A stretch of 40,413 bases of DNA from Cyanobium sp. C1_MAG_00004 (GCA_027486935.1 JAIXOF010000101.1:1-40413), one strand, 5' to 3'; shown: positions 9,444 to 18,043, counted from the stretch's first letter. Notes: generated from the letters alone by a model not told the origin. Numbers and translations are program-made.

Positions 9444-10136
9444 ATGCTTCCCTTTCACTGGCTCACCCAGACCATCGCCCTGGGGCTGGGCATCTCCTTC
9501 AGTCCGCTTAACATCGCCCTAGTGGCCCTGTTGCTTCTGGGGCGCCATCCCCTGCGGCGTTGCGCCACCTACCTGGGTGGATGGGTGCTGGCCAACGGCG
9601 GGGCGCTGGCGCTCGTGGTGCTGGTGGGCAGCCGTTTCAGCTGGGCCATGCATTTGGGCAGCCGCGGCCAGGTGCTGATGGACCTGATCGGAGCCGGCGC
9701 CCTGGTGGCCCTAGGGCTGTTTCAGCTGACTCCGGCGGTGGCCATGGGAGAGGAGAACTGGGCGATGCAGCTGATGGGTCAGCTGCCCGAGCTCGACTGG
9801 TTCCCGCTGCTGGGTCTTGGCGCTGGCTGCGCCCTGATCAGCCCCGAAAACCTGGTCTTCTACGTCAAGGAAGGGGGCATGCTGCTCTCGAACCACACCA
9901 CCCTGCGTGGTGATCTGGAGGTGGGTCTGGTGTTCGTGGCCGTCACCACCTCGCTGTTGCTGTTGCCGCCACTGGCCTGGTTGATCAGTCGTGGTCGCCT
10001 GCGTGAGCCTCTGACCCGCATCAACGACTGGCTGGTGCACCGGGCCGAGTGGCTGGTGGGCGTGTTTGCCCTGGTGCTCGGCCTGTATCTGGGCTGGCAG
10101 GGCATCGAAGGCCTGCACCAGATGACCGCTGCATGA
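9444..10136 (+). CDS. GAP-family (LysE-like) integral membrane protein, function unknown
   Basis: 230 residues with about six hydrophobic segments. The opening ALGLGISFSPLNIALVALLL and the spacing of segments resemble the GAP (Sap/LysE-like) membrane family, which includes putative small-molecule exporters. An extra acidic loop follows the third segment, around MGEENWAMQLMGQLPELDWF. It starts at ATG 9444, 18 bp after the KimA-like gene, and its TGA overlaps the bioA start (ATGA), so it is probably co-transcribed with bioA. Whether it has any link to biotin is unknown; the assignment rests on general pattern only. Confidence 0.6.
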   Translation: MLPFHWLTQTIALGLGISFSPLNIALVALLLLGRHPLRRCATYLGGWVLANGGALALVVLVGSRFSWAMHLGSRGQVLMDLIGAGALVALGLFQLTPAVAMGEENWAMQLMGQLPELDWFPLLGLGAGCALISPENLVFYVKEGGMLLSNHTTLRGDLEVGLVFVAVTTSLLLLPPLAWLISRGRLREPLTRINDWLVHRAEWLVGVFALVLGLYLGWQGIEGLHQMTAA

Positions 10137-11401
10137 GCTGGCATCCCCATCTGTGGCATCCCACCACCCAGGTGGCAACCAGCCCTGAGCCCCTGCAGGT
10201 GCGCTCTGGCCGTGGATGTGAGCTCGAATTGGCCGACGGCCGGCGGTTGATCGACGCGATCAGCAGTTGGTGGGTCACCCTGCACGGCCATGGCGAACCG
10301 GCGATCGCCGCGGCGATTGCCGCCCAGGCCCAGCGCCTCGAGCAGGTGATCTTTGCCAATTTCAGCCACGAGCCGGCCGAGCAGTTGGCCACCCGGCTCA
10401 GCAGCCTGATCGGTCTGCAGCGGCTGTTCTTTTCGGATAACGGCTCCACGGCCATCGAGGTGGCTCTCAAGATCGCCTGGCAGTGGTGGGCCAACCAGGG
10501 CCAGCCCCGCCACCAGCTGATCGCCTTTGACGGGGCCTATCACGGCGACACCTTTGGGGCCATGGCGGTGGGTGAACGCTCCCTGTTCACCGCGCCATTC
10601 GAGCGGTTGCTGTTTGACGTCGCTCGGGTGTCCTGGCCCCACACCCACTGGGATGACGACCAGGTTGAGCAGCGGGAACAGCAGGCCCTGGCCCAGCTCG
10701 ATCTCGCCCTGCAGACGCCGACCGCAGCGGTGATTCTGGAGCCGTTGCTGCAGGGGGCCTCTGGAATGCGGCTGGTCAGGCCAGGCTTTGTGCGGGCGGT
10801 GGCTTCCCGCGCGGCAGCCAGCGGTGCCCTGTTGATCGCCGATGAGGTCATGACGGGGTTTGGCCGCACCGGTGCCCTGTTCGCCTGTCAGAAGGCCGGC
10901 GTGCAGCCCGATCTGATGGCCCTGTCCAAGGGCCTCACCGGCGGTTTTCTGCCGATGGGGGTGACCATGACGAGCGAACGCCTGTATCAGGGTTTCATCG
11001 GCACCGATCCGGCCGTGACCTTTTTCCATGGCCACAGCTTCACCGCCAACCCCCTGGGCTGTGCCGCGGCCCTCGCCAGCCTGGATCTGCTGCAGGCCAA
11101 CCCCGAGCGGTTTCAACAGTTTGAAGCCCGCCACATTCCAGCACTGGAACAGCTGGCCCAGCACCCCAGGGTGCAGCGCCCGCGGGCGCTGGGCACCATC
11201 GCCGCCTTTGATGTCGAGGCGGGCAATGACGGCTACCTCAACCCGGTGGGCAAGCAGATTCAGCGCCTCTGCCTTGATCAGGGGGTCTATCTGAGGCCGC
11301 TTGGGAACACCGTCTACCTGTTGCCACCGCTGAGCCTGAGTGATTTGCAGCTGCAGCAGTGCTATGGCGCCCTGGCCTGGGCCCTCGATCAGCTCGGCTG
11401 A
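10133..11401 (+). CDS. bioA: Adenosylmethionine-8-amino-7-oxononanoate aminotransferase
   Basis: PLP-dependent enzyme of biotin synthesis: it transfers the amino group of S-adenosylmethionine to KAPA, giving DAPA. The 422-residue length is normal. It begins SWHPHLWHPTTQ, typical of BioA, then ISSWWVTLHGHG. DEVMTGFGRTG carries the cofactor-binding aspartate. LMALSKGLTGGFLPMG carries the Schiff-base lysine, K266. The reading frame is open further upstream, but ATG 10133 gives the family-type N-terminus and overlaps the upstream stop by ATGA. No other bio genes are in the window. Confidence 0.92.
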   Translation: MSWHPHLWHPTTQVATSPEPLQVRSGRGCELELADGRRLIDAISSWWVTLHGHGEPAIAAAIAAQAQRLEQVIFANFSHEPAEQLATRLSSLIGLQRLFFSDNGSTAIEVALKIAWQWWANQGQPRHQLIAFDGAYHGDTFGAMAVGERSLFTAPFERLLFDVARVSWPHTHWDDDQVEQREQQALAQLDLALQTPTAAVILEPLLQGASGMRLVRPGFVRAVASRAAASGALLIADEVMTGFGRTGALFACQKAGVQPDLMALSKGLTGGFLPMGVTMTSERLYQGFIGTDPAVTFFHGHSFTANPLGCAAALASLDLLQANPERFQQFEARHIPALEQLAQHPRVQRPRALGTIAAFDVEAGNDGYLNPVGKQIQRLCLDQGVYLRPLGNTVYLLPPLSLSDLQLQQCYGALAWALDQLG

Positions 11402-11425
11402 TGGCCAGGAGGCCAGGTGTCAGCC
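11396..11425. terminator. Bidirectional hairpin between bioA and the GH24 gene
   Basis: GGCTGA-TGGCC (11396-11406) pairs with GGCCA (11411-11415) and TCAGCC (11420-11425), with a 4-nt loop and a GGTG bulge. The hairpin spans both stop codons of the convergent genes. There is no T-tract, so it may block transcripts only weakly or may protect 3' ends. Confidence 0.4.
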
Positions 11426-12256
11426 CTGAAACAGGCTGACTTCGGCGGCCCGGCGCCGCTCCAGCCCGGCCAAGACCTCGCCGTCATCGCCAAAGCGCCA
11501 GCGGGGCAGTTCCTGGCGGATCACCAGGCCAGGCGGTTCACCGGCCAGCAGACGTTGGCGCAGGGTGGATTGGTTCAGGGCCTGCACCCCCACGTTGTAG
11601 GTGAAACTGACCAGCGCGGCCTGCTGCCGGGGGGAGAAGTCACCGGCCATGGGCAGGGCTTTGAAGACCGCAGGCGCATAGTCACGCAACACCTGATCCC
11701 GCAGCAGTTGATCGGCCTGTTGCGGCGTCACCCGCTCGCCCAGCTTCACGGGCCGGCCGTCGTTGTAGGTGGTGGTGCCCCAGCCGATCGTGACCACCCC
11801 CACCGCATCGACATAGGCCTCTAATTCCAGACCCTCGAATTCTTTGATGATCTCCAGGGCAGGTGCCATCCACGGTTCGTCTTTAATCACCTCCTGGACC
11901 CGTTCGATCGCTTGGCTGGGGAGCCCACCACCGATGGCGGCCACCCCGATCGAGGTGCCCAGCAAGGCTGCGCCGTCGCTGGCCGAAATGGTCAGGGTGC
12001 TGGCCAGGGCGATCAACATGGTCGACACGTCCAGCCGTCCGGCGGCGACGCTGTCCAGTTGCTCATCACTGAGGATGACCGCTTCGCCCAGCAGTTGCCT
12101 GTAGGCCTCGGCAATCTCTGGCTCCAGCTGCTCAGCCCGCCGTTGGTGATCCGCATCAAGCGGGCATGGGTGTCCGCTCTGGCACTGTTGGATCTGTCGG
12201 ATCAGAGCGACAAGCTCAGTGGACAGCTCAGCCGCTGCGCTCGATGTCGGGGCCAT
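11420..12256 (-). CDS. GH24 phage-lysozyme-like protein
   Basis: 278 residues. The C-terminal half (about 128-278) is a lysozyme-like domain of glycoside hydrolase family 24: IIKEFEGLELEAYVD holds the likely catalytic Glu141. GVVTIGWGTT is the typical T-x-G-x-G stretch, and AALVSFTYNVG follows. It would cleave peptidoglycan beta-1,4 bonds. The N-terminal 120 residues are not lysozyme. They contain a Cys-containing segment (QIQQCQSGHPCPL) and a hydrophobic Ala/Gly-rich stretch (80-112) that may anchor or export the enzyme. No phage genes surround it, so a cell-wall role or a domesticated endolysin are both possible. Confidence 0.75.
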   Translation of the reverse strand: MAPTSSAAAELSTELVALIRQIQQCQSGHPCPLDADHQRRAEQLEPEIAEAYRQLLGEAVILSDEQLDSVAAGRLDVSTMLIALASTLTISASDGAALLGTSIGVAAIGGGLPSQAIERVQEVIKDEPWMAPALEIIKEFEGLELEAYVDAVGVVTIGWGTTTYNDGRPVKLGERVTPQQADQLLRDQVLRDYAPAVFKALPMAGDFSPRQQAALVSFTYNVGVQALNQSTLRQRLLAGEPPGLVIRQELPRWRFGDDGEVLAGLERRRAAEVSLFQG

Positions 12257-12308
12257 GGGCGATCGGGAGCGAGTATGCCCGGTATCCCTTCAGTGTGGCC
12301 ATGGCCGA

Positions 12309-12710
12309 TCAACCCGGCAGGATTACCCGGTTGATCACATGCACCACGCCGTTGTCGCAGGCGATGTCGGCGGTAACAACGGTGGCGTTCTTGACCTCGA
12401 ACGGTTCGCTGCGGCGGATCGGCACCGTGGCCCCTTCCAGGCTCTGCCATTCACTCTGAGCCACGAGCTCGGCCTGCTGGTGGGCCCCGGCGAGCACATG
12501 AAATTTGAGGATGCGGGCCAACTGGGGCGGATTGTCGACCAGGGTCTGCACCGTGCCGGGGGGCAGGGCGGCAAAGGCATCATCGACCGGCGCAAACACG
12601 GTGAACGGGCCGGCGCTTTCGAGCGCGCCGCGCAAGCCGGCGGCGTCGACCGCGGCAAGCAGGGTGTTGAAGCAACCGGCTGAGGCTGCGGTTTCGAGAA
12701 TCGTGGCCAT
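12309..12710 (-). CDS. cupS: CupS, fasciclin-fold subunit of the NDH-1_3 CO2-uptake complex
   Basis: A 133-residue single FAS1 (fasciclin) domain without a signal peptide: it opens ATILETAASAGCFNTLLAAV, then GPFTVFAPVDDAFAALPPG (motif H1-like), and ends NGVVHVINRVILP (H2-like). CupS of the cyanobacterial NDH-1MS complex is known to have a fasciclin-like fold. This gene lies 23 bp after cupA on the same strand, so it is called CupS rather than a generic fasciclin protein. It would bind the cytoplasmic CupA module. It is the gene that marks this cluster as the inducible NDH-1_3 type rather than NDH-1_4. Confidence 0.85.
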   Translation of the reverse strand: MATILETAASAGCFNTLLAAVDAAGLRGALESAGPFTVFAPVDDAFAALPPGTVQTLVDNPPQLARILKFHVLAGAHQQAELVAQSEWQSLEGATVPIRRSEPFEVKNATVVTADIACDNGVVHVINRVILPG

Positions 12711-12733
12711 GGGTGGATGGGGCGAAACAGCAA

Positions 12734-14044
12734 TCAGCGGTAGTCCTGGCTCTGGATGTCGCTCAGGCGTGCCTCGGGCCGCAGAAAACGATCCAACTGG
12801 GCTTCAAAGAAACGGCGGTTGGCCATCAGGTGCTCGGGGTCGGTGTCATCAAGCGGGTAGAGCAGGGCACAGCGCAGGGCCTGGATCACCGCCGAGGTGA
12901 CGTTGTACATCGAACGCTGGAAGGTGATACCGAGCTGGATCAGCTCGTCCTCTTCACCGCGGCGGTGCTCCTTGTAAGTCTCCTTGAGGTAGGGAGGCAG
13001 AAAGTGCAGCATGTCCTGCATCAGCAGGGTCGGCGGAATTCCGGCCGAGCCCACGGGGTAGACATCGGCATAGAGGATGCCATAGTGGAAATCGGCCTGA
13101 TCACTCGGCACCTGATCGGCCTGGGCGTTGTAGCTCTTCGTGCCACGAAATGGTGAGGTGCGGTAGAAGACAGCCTCCACATAGGGCAGGGCGGCTTCAT
13201 AGAGCCAGGTGAAGCCTTCGCTCTTGGGAATGATCTCGTAACACTCGCCACCAATGTAAACGTGGTGGTAGATCGGCCGGCCGGCCACCGCAAAGATGCC
13301 GTTGACCAGGAAGTCCATGGCATCGGGCACACCCTTGAACCCGCCCTCGTCGTAGATGTCGCTCATCTCGAAGAAGACCGGCGCCATCACCTCCCAGAAC
13401 AGGCCCAGGTTGGCGGTGTAGCTGAGTTGCCGCACCTGCTCCAGAAACATCTCCGGGAACAGCTTGTAGAGACCCAGCATCAGGGGGTTGCCCTTGAAGT
13501 AAGCCTTGATCGCGCGATCGGCGTTGGCTTTGTAGGCGTCGCTTTCCAGGTAGTCATTGAAGCGACCACCCATGCCCTGATGCCAGAGCATGGCCTGCAT
13601 GCAGGCCTCGGCGAACTCCATGTTCACCCGGTCATGCCAGAGGTGATGCAGCAGCTTGGGCATGTTGCCCGTTTCGCCCCGGGCCATGAACTCGAGCAGT
13701 TCGGGGTGCGCCTTCTCGCCACCACGCCAGATGCGCAGCTTGGACTGGTCGCCGGCGTAGCTGTTGGGCAGGTCCAGATACTCCTGGGAGATGAAGTATT
13801 TGAAGGCCGGCAGGGGATTGAGAAAAACGCGCTCGGCGATGTACAGCAAATCCCGCCAGTAGAAGTCCATCGGCACGGCATAGGCCTTGTAGATGCCGAT
13901 GATCTGCTTCAGGTTCTCAGGGGTATCGGGCAGCATCGACCCGCCTGCTTCGAGCCGATGAATCACCTCGGAGTACCGGTGGGTCGAGGGCGGGATCAAC
14001 GGCGTCCTGGTGGCTTCAGTGGCTGCAGTGGCGGTGGGTGTCAT
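12734..14044 (-). CDS. cupA: CO2 hydration protein CupA (ChpY)
   Basis: Subunit of NDH-1_3 that hydrates CO2 to HCO3- on the cytoplasmic face of the thylakoid complex, acting as a vectorial carbonic anhydrase. It has 436 residues. A conserved block, HHLWHDRVNMEFAEACMQAM, recurs in the second copy at 32864-34006 as RHLNHDRINFEYAEYCQKAM. The shared H, D, R, E and C positions are candidates for the Zn-linked active site. The C-terminal part (GITFQRSMYNVTSAVIQAL) is also shared. ATG 14044 overlaps the ndhD3 stop (ATGA). A longer open frame runs upstream inside ndhD3 but adds unrelated sequence. The CupA call is favoured over CupB by length and by the cupS neighbour. Confidence 0.88.
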   Translation of the reverse strand: MTPTATAATEATRTPLIPPSTHRYSEVIHRLEAGGSMLPDTPENLKQIIGIYKAYAVPMDFYWRDLLYIAERVFLNPLPAFKYFISQEYLDLPNSYAGDQSKLRIWRGGEKAHPELLEFMARGETGNMPKLLHHLWHDRVNMEFAEACMQAMLWHQGMGGRFNDYLESDAYKANADRAIKAYFKGNPLMLGLYKLFPEMFLEQVRQLSYTANLGLFWEVMAPVFFEMSDIYDEGGFKGVPDAMDFLVNGIFAVAGRPIYHHVYIGGECYEIIPKSEGFTWLYEAALPYVEAVFYRTSPFRGTKSYNAQADQVPSDQADFHYGILYADVYPVGSAGIPPTLLMQDMLHFLPPYLKETYKEHRRGEEDELIQLGITFQRSMYNVTSAVIQALRCALLYPLDDTDPEHLMANRRFFEAQLDRFLRPEARLSDIQSQDYR

Positions 14045-15528
14045 GCGTTCAGCTCCTGAGGGGTTGAGGTGGCAATCACGGTCACGGCATCGCTCGAGCG
14101 CAGGGCCAGGGGTGCGGTGTCTGTTTCGCTGAACCCGGTGAGCGCTGAGGGCCACAGGCCCCCTAGCACCACCAGTGCGGTCAGCACCAGGGCGGGGGCG
14201 CGCTCCGTCCAGCTGGTGCTCGCCCAATTAGCCCTGGCGTTGTCCAGTCGACCGAAGCCGACGCGGTTGAACAACCGCACTGCATACACCGCGGTCAGGC
14301 CCGATGACACCAGGCAGACGAGGGTCGGCCAGGGATAGGCGACCCAGCTGCCTTCAAACACCAGCAGCTCGGCCACAAAACCCGCCTGGCCAGGGACCCC
14401 GGCGGCGGCCATCAGGGCCAGCAGCATCAGTCCCATGGTGAACGGAAGACCGCGCTGGGCATTGAGCAACCCCGACAGCTCGGGGATCTCACTGCTGCCC
14501 GTCTTGATCTCGATCAGACCCACCAGGCAGAACAGCAGGGCAATGATCAGGCCGTGGGCCAACATCTGGGCCATCACCCCCTGCAGGCTCAAGGGTGTGG
14601 CTGCCGCCAGAGCCAGCAGCAGAAAGCCCATGTGCCCCAGGGAGCTGTAGGCCACCAGACGCCGCATGTCCAGCTGGGCCACCGCATTGAGGGCCCCATA
14701 CATGGCACTGATGGCACCGACCGCAGCGATCCAGCCCGACCAGGCGCTCCAGGCATCGGGCAGAAACGCGACGCCGAAGCGCAGCAGGCCGTAGGCGCCC
14801 AGCTTGGACACTGCGCCAGCCAGCATCATCGCCACCGGTGTTGGCGCCTGGCTGTAGGTCAGGGGCTGCCAGCCGTGCAGGGGGACGACCGGTAATTTGA
14901 GCCCAAAGGCCAACAGCACCAGGGCCAGGATCCAGCGCTGCTGCGTGGGGGTCAGGCTGTGATGGGCCAGGGCAGCAAAGCTGAAGTCAAGGCCGCCGCC
15001 CTGCAACCAGCCAAAGGCCATGACCGCGGCCAGCAGGGCAATGCCCGAGATGGCGCCATAAAGCAGAAAGCGAATGGCGGCGGTGGAGCGACGCGGGCCG
15101 CCCCAGATCGCCACCAGCAAGGTGGTCGGAATCAGGATCAGCTCGTAGGCCAGCACAAACAGCAGCGCATTGCGCGCCACAAACGAACCCACCAGACCGA
15201 CGTTGGTGGCCAGCAGCAGGGCAAAGAACAGGCGGGGCCTGTTCTGATCAGCCGGAGTGGCCAAAATCGCCATCGCGGTCAGCAGGGCCGCCATCAACAC
15301 CAGCGGCAGCGACAGACCATCGAGCCCCAGGTCCAGCTGCAGTCCCAGCTGGGGCAGCCAGCGCAGCGACAGCTCAACCGGGGGGTGTTGCCACAACCAC
15401 AGCCCAACAGCCACCTGGGCCAGGGCGGCCGCCAGGGCAGCGGCACGAACCCGGTTGGCCTCTCCGCTCAACAGGGGCAGCAGCACCGCGGCCACCACCG
15501 GAATCAACAACAGCAACAGCAAGGTCAT
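14041..15528 (-). CDS. ndhD3: NAD(P)H-quinone oxidoreductase subunit D3
   Basis: Antiporter-like proton-pumping membrane subunit (MrpD/NuoM family) of the NDH-1_3 CO2-uptake complex in the thylakoid. 495 residues with about fourteen hydrophobic segments. LDLGLDGLSLPLVLMAAL, LAYELILIPTTLLVAIWGG (key membrane Glu) and KLPVVPLHGWQPLTYSQAPTP (key Lys and His) are characteristic. A Shine-Dalgarno GAGGAG precedes ATG 15528, which lies 10 bp after ndhF3. The stop overlaps the cupA start. The D3 rather than D4 type is assigned from operon context, not from a tree. Confidence 0.88.
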   Translation of the reverse strand: MTLLLLLLIPVVAAVLLPLLSGEANRVRAAALAAALAQVAVGLWLWQHPPVELSLRWLPQLGLQLDLGLDGLSLPLVLMAALLTAMAILATPADQNRPRLFFALLLATNVGLVGSFVARNALLFVLAYELILIPTTLLVAIWGGPRRSTAAIRFLLYGAISGIALLAAVMAFGWLQGGGLDFSFAALAHHSLTPTQQRWILALVLLAFGLKLPVVPLHGWQPLTYSQAPTPVAMMLAGAVSKLGAYGLLRFGVAFLPDAWSAWSGWIAAVGAISAMYGALNAVAQLDMRRLVAYSSLGHMGFLLLALAAATPLSLQGVMAQMLAHGLIIALLFCLVGLIEIKTGSSEIPELSGLLNAQRGLPFTMGLMLLALMAAAGVPGQAGFVAELLVFEGSWVAYPWPTLVCLVSSGLTAVYAVRLFNRVGFGRLDNARANWASTSWTERAPALVLTALVVLGGLWPSALTGFSETDTAPLALRSSDAVTVIATSTPQELNA

Positions 15529-15538
15529 CGGTTTCTCC

Positions 15539-17416
15539 TCAACGGGCCAGTAGCCAGGCGGCCATCACCAACACCCCCAGCACCAGCGACAGGGCGTAGG
15601 CCTGGGAATTGCCGCTTGTGGTGAGGCTCAGCTTGCGGGCGCCGGCCATGGCGGCCTGACCGCTGCCGCTGCTGAAGCCATCCACCAGCTGGGCATCACT
15701 CCAGGCGCTCAGGCGGGCCAGACCCACAACCAGGGCGACGACGGTGCGGTGATAAAAGCTCTCGGTGTGCATGTCCTCGGCCAGCCAGTGCTGGATGCCC
15801 CCCAGACCCGAGGGCAGTTCGGCCAGCGGGTGCGGCCGCAGGTAGAAGAACAGGGAGCTGCCCGCACCCAACAGGGTCGAGACCAGCAACGGCCAGGCGA
15901 GAGGACCCCAGCCGGGCACAGGTGTGAGCTGATAGACGCCGATGTGCACCAGCAACTGGGGGATGTGCAGCACAAAACCCATCAACACCAGGGTGGGCAG
16001 CACCATCAACCACAGCACCTCGGGTGAGCGCACCGTGAACGGTTTGGGCACGCCCCCCCAGATCAGGCCAAACACCCGCATCAGCGAGGCGCTCAGCAGG
16101 GCATTGGTGATCAGCACCAGCGCACCGAGCACCACCGGCAGGCGGCTGGAGGCGGTCAGCTCCAGCAATTCGCGCAGGGCGGCAAACCCGCCAAACGGCG
16201 GCAGGGCCATCAGACCGGCTGCACCGCTGAGAAAGGCCAGTCCCACCAGTGGTCGCCGGCTCCACAGCCCCCCCAGCTGGGTCAGGTCCTGGGTGACATT
16301 GCTGATCACGATGGTGCCGACCGCCATCAGCATCACCGCCATCGGCAGCGGGTAAACCAGCATCAGGTGGTCGGCGACGTTGATGCCGCCCAGTCCGACG
16401 GCCACAAACAACAGGCCCAACCAGCTGCTGACCAGAAAGCTCATCGCCCGTTTGACGTCGATCTGCCCCAGGGCGATCAGGGCTGCCACCAGGGCTGTGG
16501 TGCCGCCCACCACCACCAGCACGGCCTGGGCCAGGGGGCTCAGTTCGATCAGGGGTTCAAGCCGCAGCAGCACCCAGGCGCCGCCGATCACCACCACCGA
16601 ATTGCGCAGAACCGTCGAAGGCAGCGGGCTTTCCATGGCCTCGTCGAGCCACAGGTGAAGGGGGATCTGGGCGCATTTGCCCATGGGACCGGCGATCAGG
16701 GCCAACAGGATCAGCTGAAAGCCAACGGGCAGGGACTGGCCGTTGTTGGCCAGATCAGCAGCCCAGCCCTGCAGGCCATGGAAGTTCCAGGTGCCGGTCA
16801 CCGGCAGCAGGGCGATGACACCGGCCAGCAGCACAATGTCGCCGATCCGCTTGGTCAAAAAGGCGTCGCGGGCCCCTTTGACCACCAGGGGCTGGTTGTA
16901 CCAGGTGCCGACGATCACGTAAGTGCCGATGGTGAGCAGCTCCAGCAGCACATAGCTGAAAAACACCGAATCGGTCAGCACCAGGCCGCACAGGCCCGAC
17001 TCAAAGAAGCTGAGGGCGCCAAAGAACCGCGGCCAGCCCCAGTCCATTTCGAGGTACCCGATCGAAAAGATCTGCACCAGCACGTGCAGGCCGGTGATCA
17101 CCGTCATGGCGATCAGGGCCGGTTCGCTGATCAGACCGTCAAAGCCGACCCGCAGCCCCGCGGTTGACAGCCAGGTCCAGCCAAATGTCGGCGGCGCGTA
17201 GATCGCCGCCGCTCCAGCAGCCGAATTGTTGTGCAGGCTCAGCAGGGCCAGCAGGCTGTGACCGAAGGCCAAGGTCACCATCAAAAGATTGATGTACCCG
17301 CTGGGACGGGGGCCTGTGCGCTTGATCAGACCAGGGGACCACAGCAGGCTGAAGGCTGCACCCACCAACGGGTACAGCGGGATCAGCCAGGCAGTCCCTA
17401 TCCAGGACAGGGTCAT
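15539..17416 (-). CDS. ndhF3: NAD(P)H-quinone oxidoreductase subunit F3
   Basis: Distal proton-pumping membrane subunit (NuoL/MrpA-like) of NDH-1_3. 625 residues, strongly hydrophobic. It opens with LIPLYPLVGAAFSLLW. Typical blocks are SYVLLELLTIGTYVIVGTWY, DAFLTKRIGDIVLLAGV and GPMGKCAQIPLHLWLDEAME, the last holding the conserved Lys and His of the quinone/proton channel. The C-terminus runs AEDMHTESFYHRTVV into a final helix. First gene of the ndhF3-ndhD3-cupA-cupS operon; in other cyanobacteria this operon is induced by low inorganic carbon through the LysR regulator CcmR/NdhR. It starts at ATG 17416. Confidence 0.88.
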   Translation of the reverse strand: MTLSWIGTAWLIPLYPLVGAAFSLLWSPGLIKRTGPRPSGYINLLMVTLAFGHSLLALLSLHNNSAAGAAAIYAPPTFGWTWLSTAGLRVGFDGLISEPALIAMTVITGLHVLVQIFSIGYLEMDWGWPRFFGALSFFESGLCGLVLTDSVFFSYVLLELLTIGTYVIVGTWYNQPLVVKGARDAFLTKRIGDIVLLAGVIALLPVTGTWNFHGLQGWAADLANNGQSLPVGFQLILLALIAGPMGKCAQIPLHLWLDEAMESPLPSTVLRNSVVVIGGAWVLLRLEPLIELSPLAQAVLVVVGGTTALVAALIALGQIDVKRAMSFLVSSWLGLLFVAVGLGGINVADHLMLVYPLPMAVMLMAVGTIVISNVTQDLTQLGGLWSRRPLVGLAFLSGAAGLMALPPFGGFAALRELLELTASSRLPVVLGALVLITNALLSASLMRVFGLIWGGVPKPFTVRSPEVLWLMVLPTLVLMGFVLHIPQLLVHIGVYQLTPVPGWGPLAWPLLVSTLLGAGSSLFFYLRPHPLAELPSGLGGIQHWLAEDMHTESFYHRTVVALVVGLARLSAWSDAQLVDGFSSGSGQAAMAGARKLSLTTSGNSQAYALSLVLGVLVMAAWLLAR

Positions 17417-17620
17417 GGAGCCACGGCACGGGCGAAGTCAGGGGAATGTAGAAATCCCAGATCGGCCTTGGGGCTTGCATTCGAGAGTCTTTTCCTATCT
17501 CCCGCCCAAGTGATTCTTATCGACAGCAAAGAGCCCCACAGCCTGCTGGCCATGGGGCTTGATGGATCGTCCACAGGTGTGGGCTTTGAGCGCAATAGCC
17601 CAGTGACTCAGGCAGCTGTC
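17417..17620. promoter_or_regulatory. Upstream region of the ndhF3 operon
   Basis: 204 bp between the ndhF3 start and the 3' end of the next minus-strand gene. On the minus strand a -10-like TACATT lies near 17440-17445, inside an imperfect dyad GGGA-N9-TCCC (about 17438-17454). No confident LysR (CcmR) site can be defined by eye. The distal part contains a hairpin listed separately. Confidence 0.3.
17532..17559 (-). terminator. Hairpin downstream of the 140-residue hypothetical gene
   Basis: AGCCCCA (17532-17538) and TGGGGCT (17553-17559) pair perfectly. A nested CAGC/GCTG stem lies in the loop. Read on the minus strand the stem is followed by CTTTGC, a weak T-rich tail, 60 bp after the stop of the gene at 17621. 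It would separate that gene from the ndhF3 operon. Confidence 0.45.
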
Positions 17621-18043
17621 TCAGCCGAAGCGACGGCGACCATCGTTGAATCCGCTGAAGCCACCGCCCTCGCTGCCGCTGCTCTGGCTCAGCTTCCAGA
17701 CGTTGCGGCTGACGCGCCGGGCTTTGAGGCCACCCCGCTCGACCACGGCGGCCCCGGGACGGGCACCCATCAGATAGGTGACCTCAGCGGTGCTCAGCGG
17801 TGCTCCGGTTTTGAGGGCGAGGTCGGTGAGCTCGAGCCGGTTGCGCAGGGCGCCGGGATCGCAGGCACCAGCGTCTTCTCCCTCGGTCCAGACCCAGGGC
17901 AGCTCGCCATTGGCGGCCATCTTTTGCAGCAGACCCATGCCCACCAACGCCAGGGCCTGTTCGGGGCGCACCTCGTCTGTTTCCGGTTGAACCGGGACCG
18001 AGCTGTTGGCGGTGCCGTTGGACACAGGGCGCTTGGCAGCCAT
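17621..18043 (-). CDS. Uncharacterised protein next to csoS1D, possible helix-turn-helix C-terminus
   Basis: 140 residues; I do not recognise a named family. The first 25 residues are polar and probably disordered. Residues 28-45 ([20 protein letters not shown]) look helical, and a Pro/Trp-rich turn follows. Residues 68-115 contain [28 protein letters not shown], then [17 protein letters not shown]. This resembles helix-turn-basic helix, as in small DNA-binding domains; the tail is Gly/Ser/Arg-rich. Its start overlaps the longest possible csoS1D frame on the other strand, so the two genes are divergent neighbours. As I recall, small conserved proteins occur here in other alpha-cyanobacterial carboxysome regions. 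A regulatory or carboxysome-associated role is inference only. Confidence 0.6.
   Translation of the reverse strand: MAAKRPVSNGTANSSVPVQPETDEVRPEQALALVGMGLLQKMAANGELPWVWTEGEDAGACDPGALRNRLELTDLALKTGAPLSTAEVTYLMGARPGAAVVERGGLKARRVSRNVWKLSQSSGSEGGGFSGFNDGRRRFG

Noticed and set aside
10049-10132. Longer N-terminus for bioA
   Set aside because: The extension lies wholly in the upstream gene; the BioA-type N-terminus begins at ATG 10133.
13262-14059. 265-codon frame on the + strand opposite cupA
   Set aside because: Shadow of the well-supported cupA frame; no motif or ribosome-binding site.
12734-14227. Longer frame for cupA starting at 14227
   Set aside because: The added 61 residues read ndhD3 sequence in another frame and resemble nothing; ATG 14044 overlaps the ndhD3 stop as expected.
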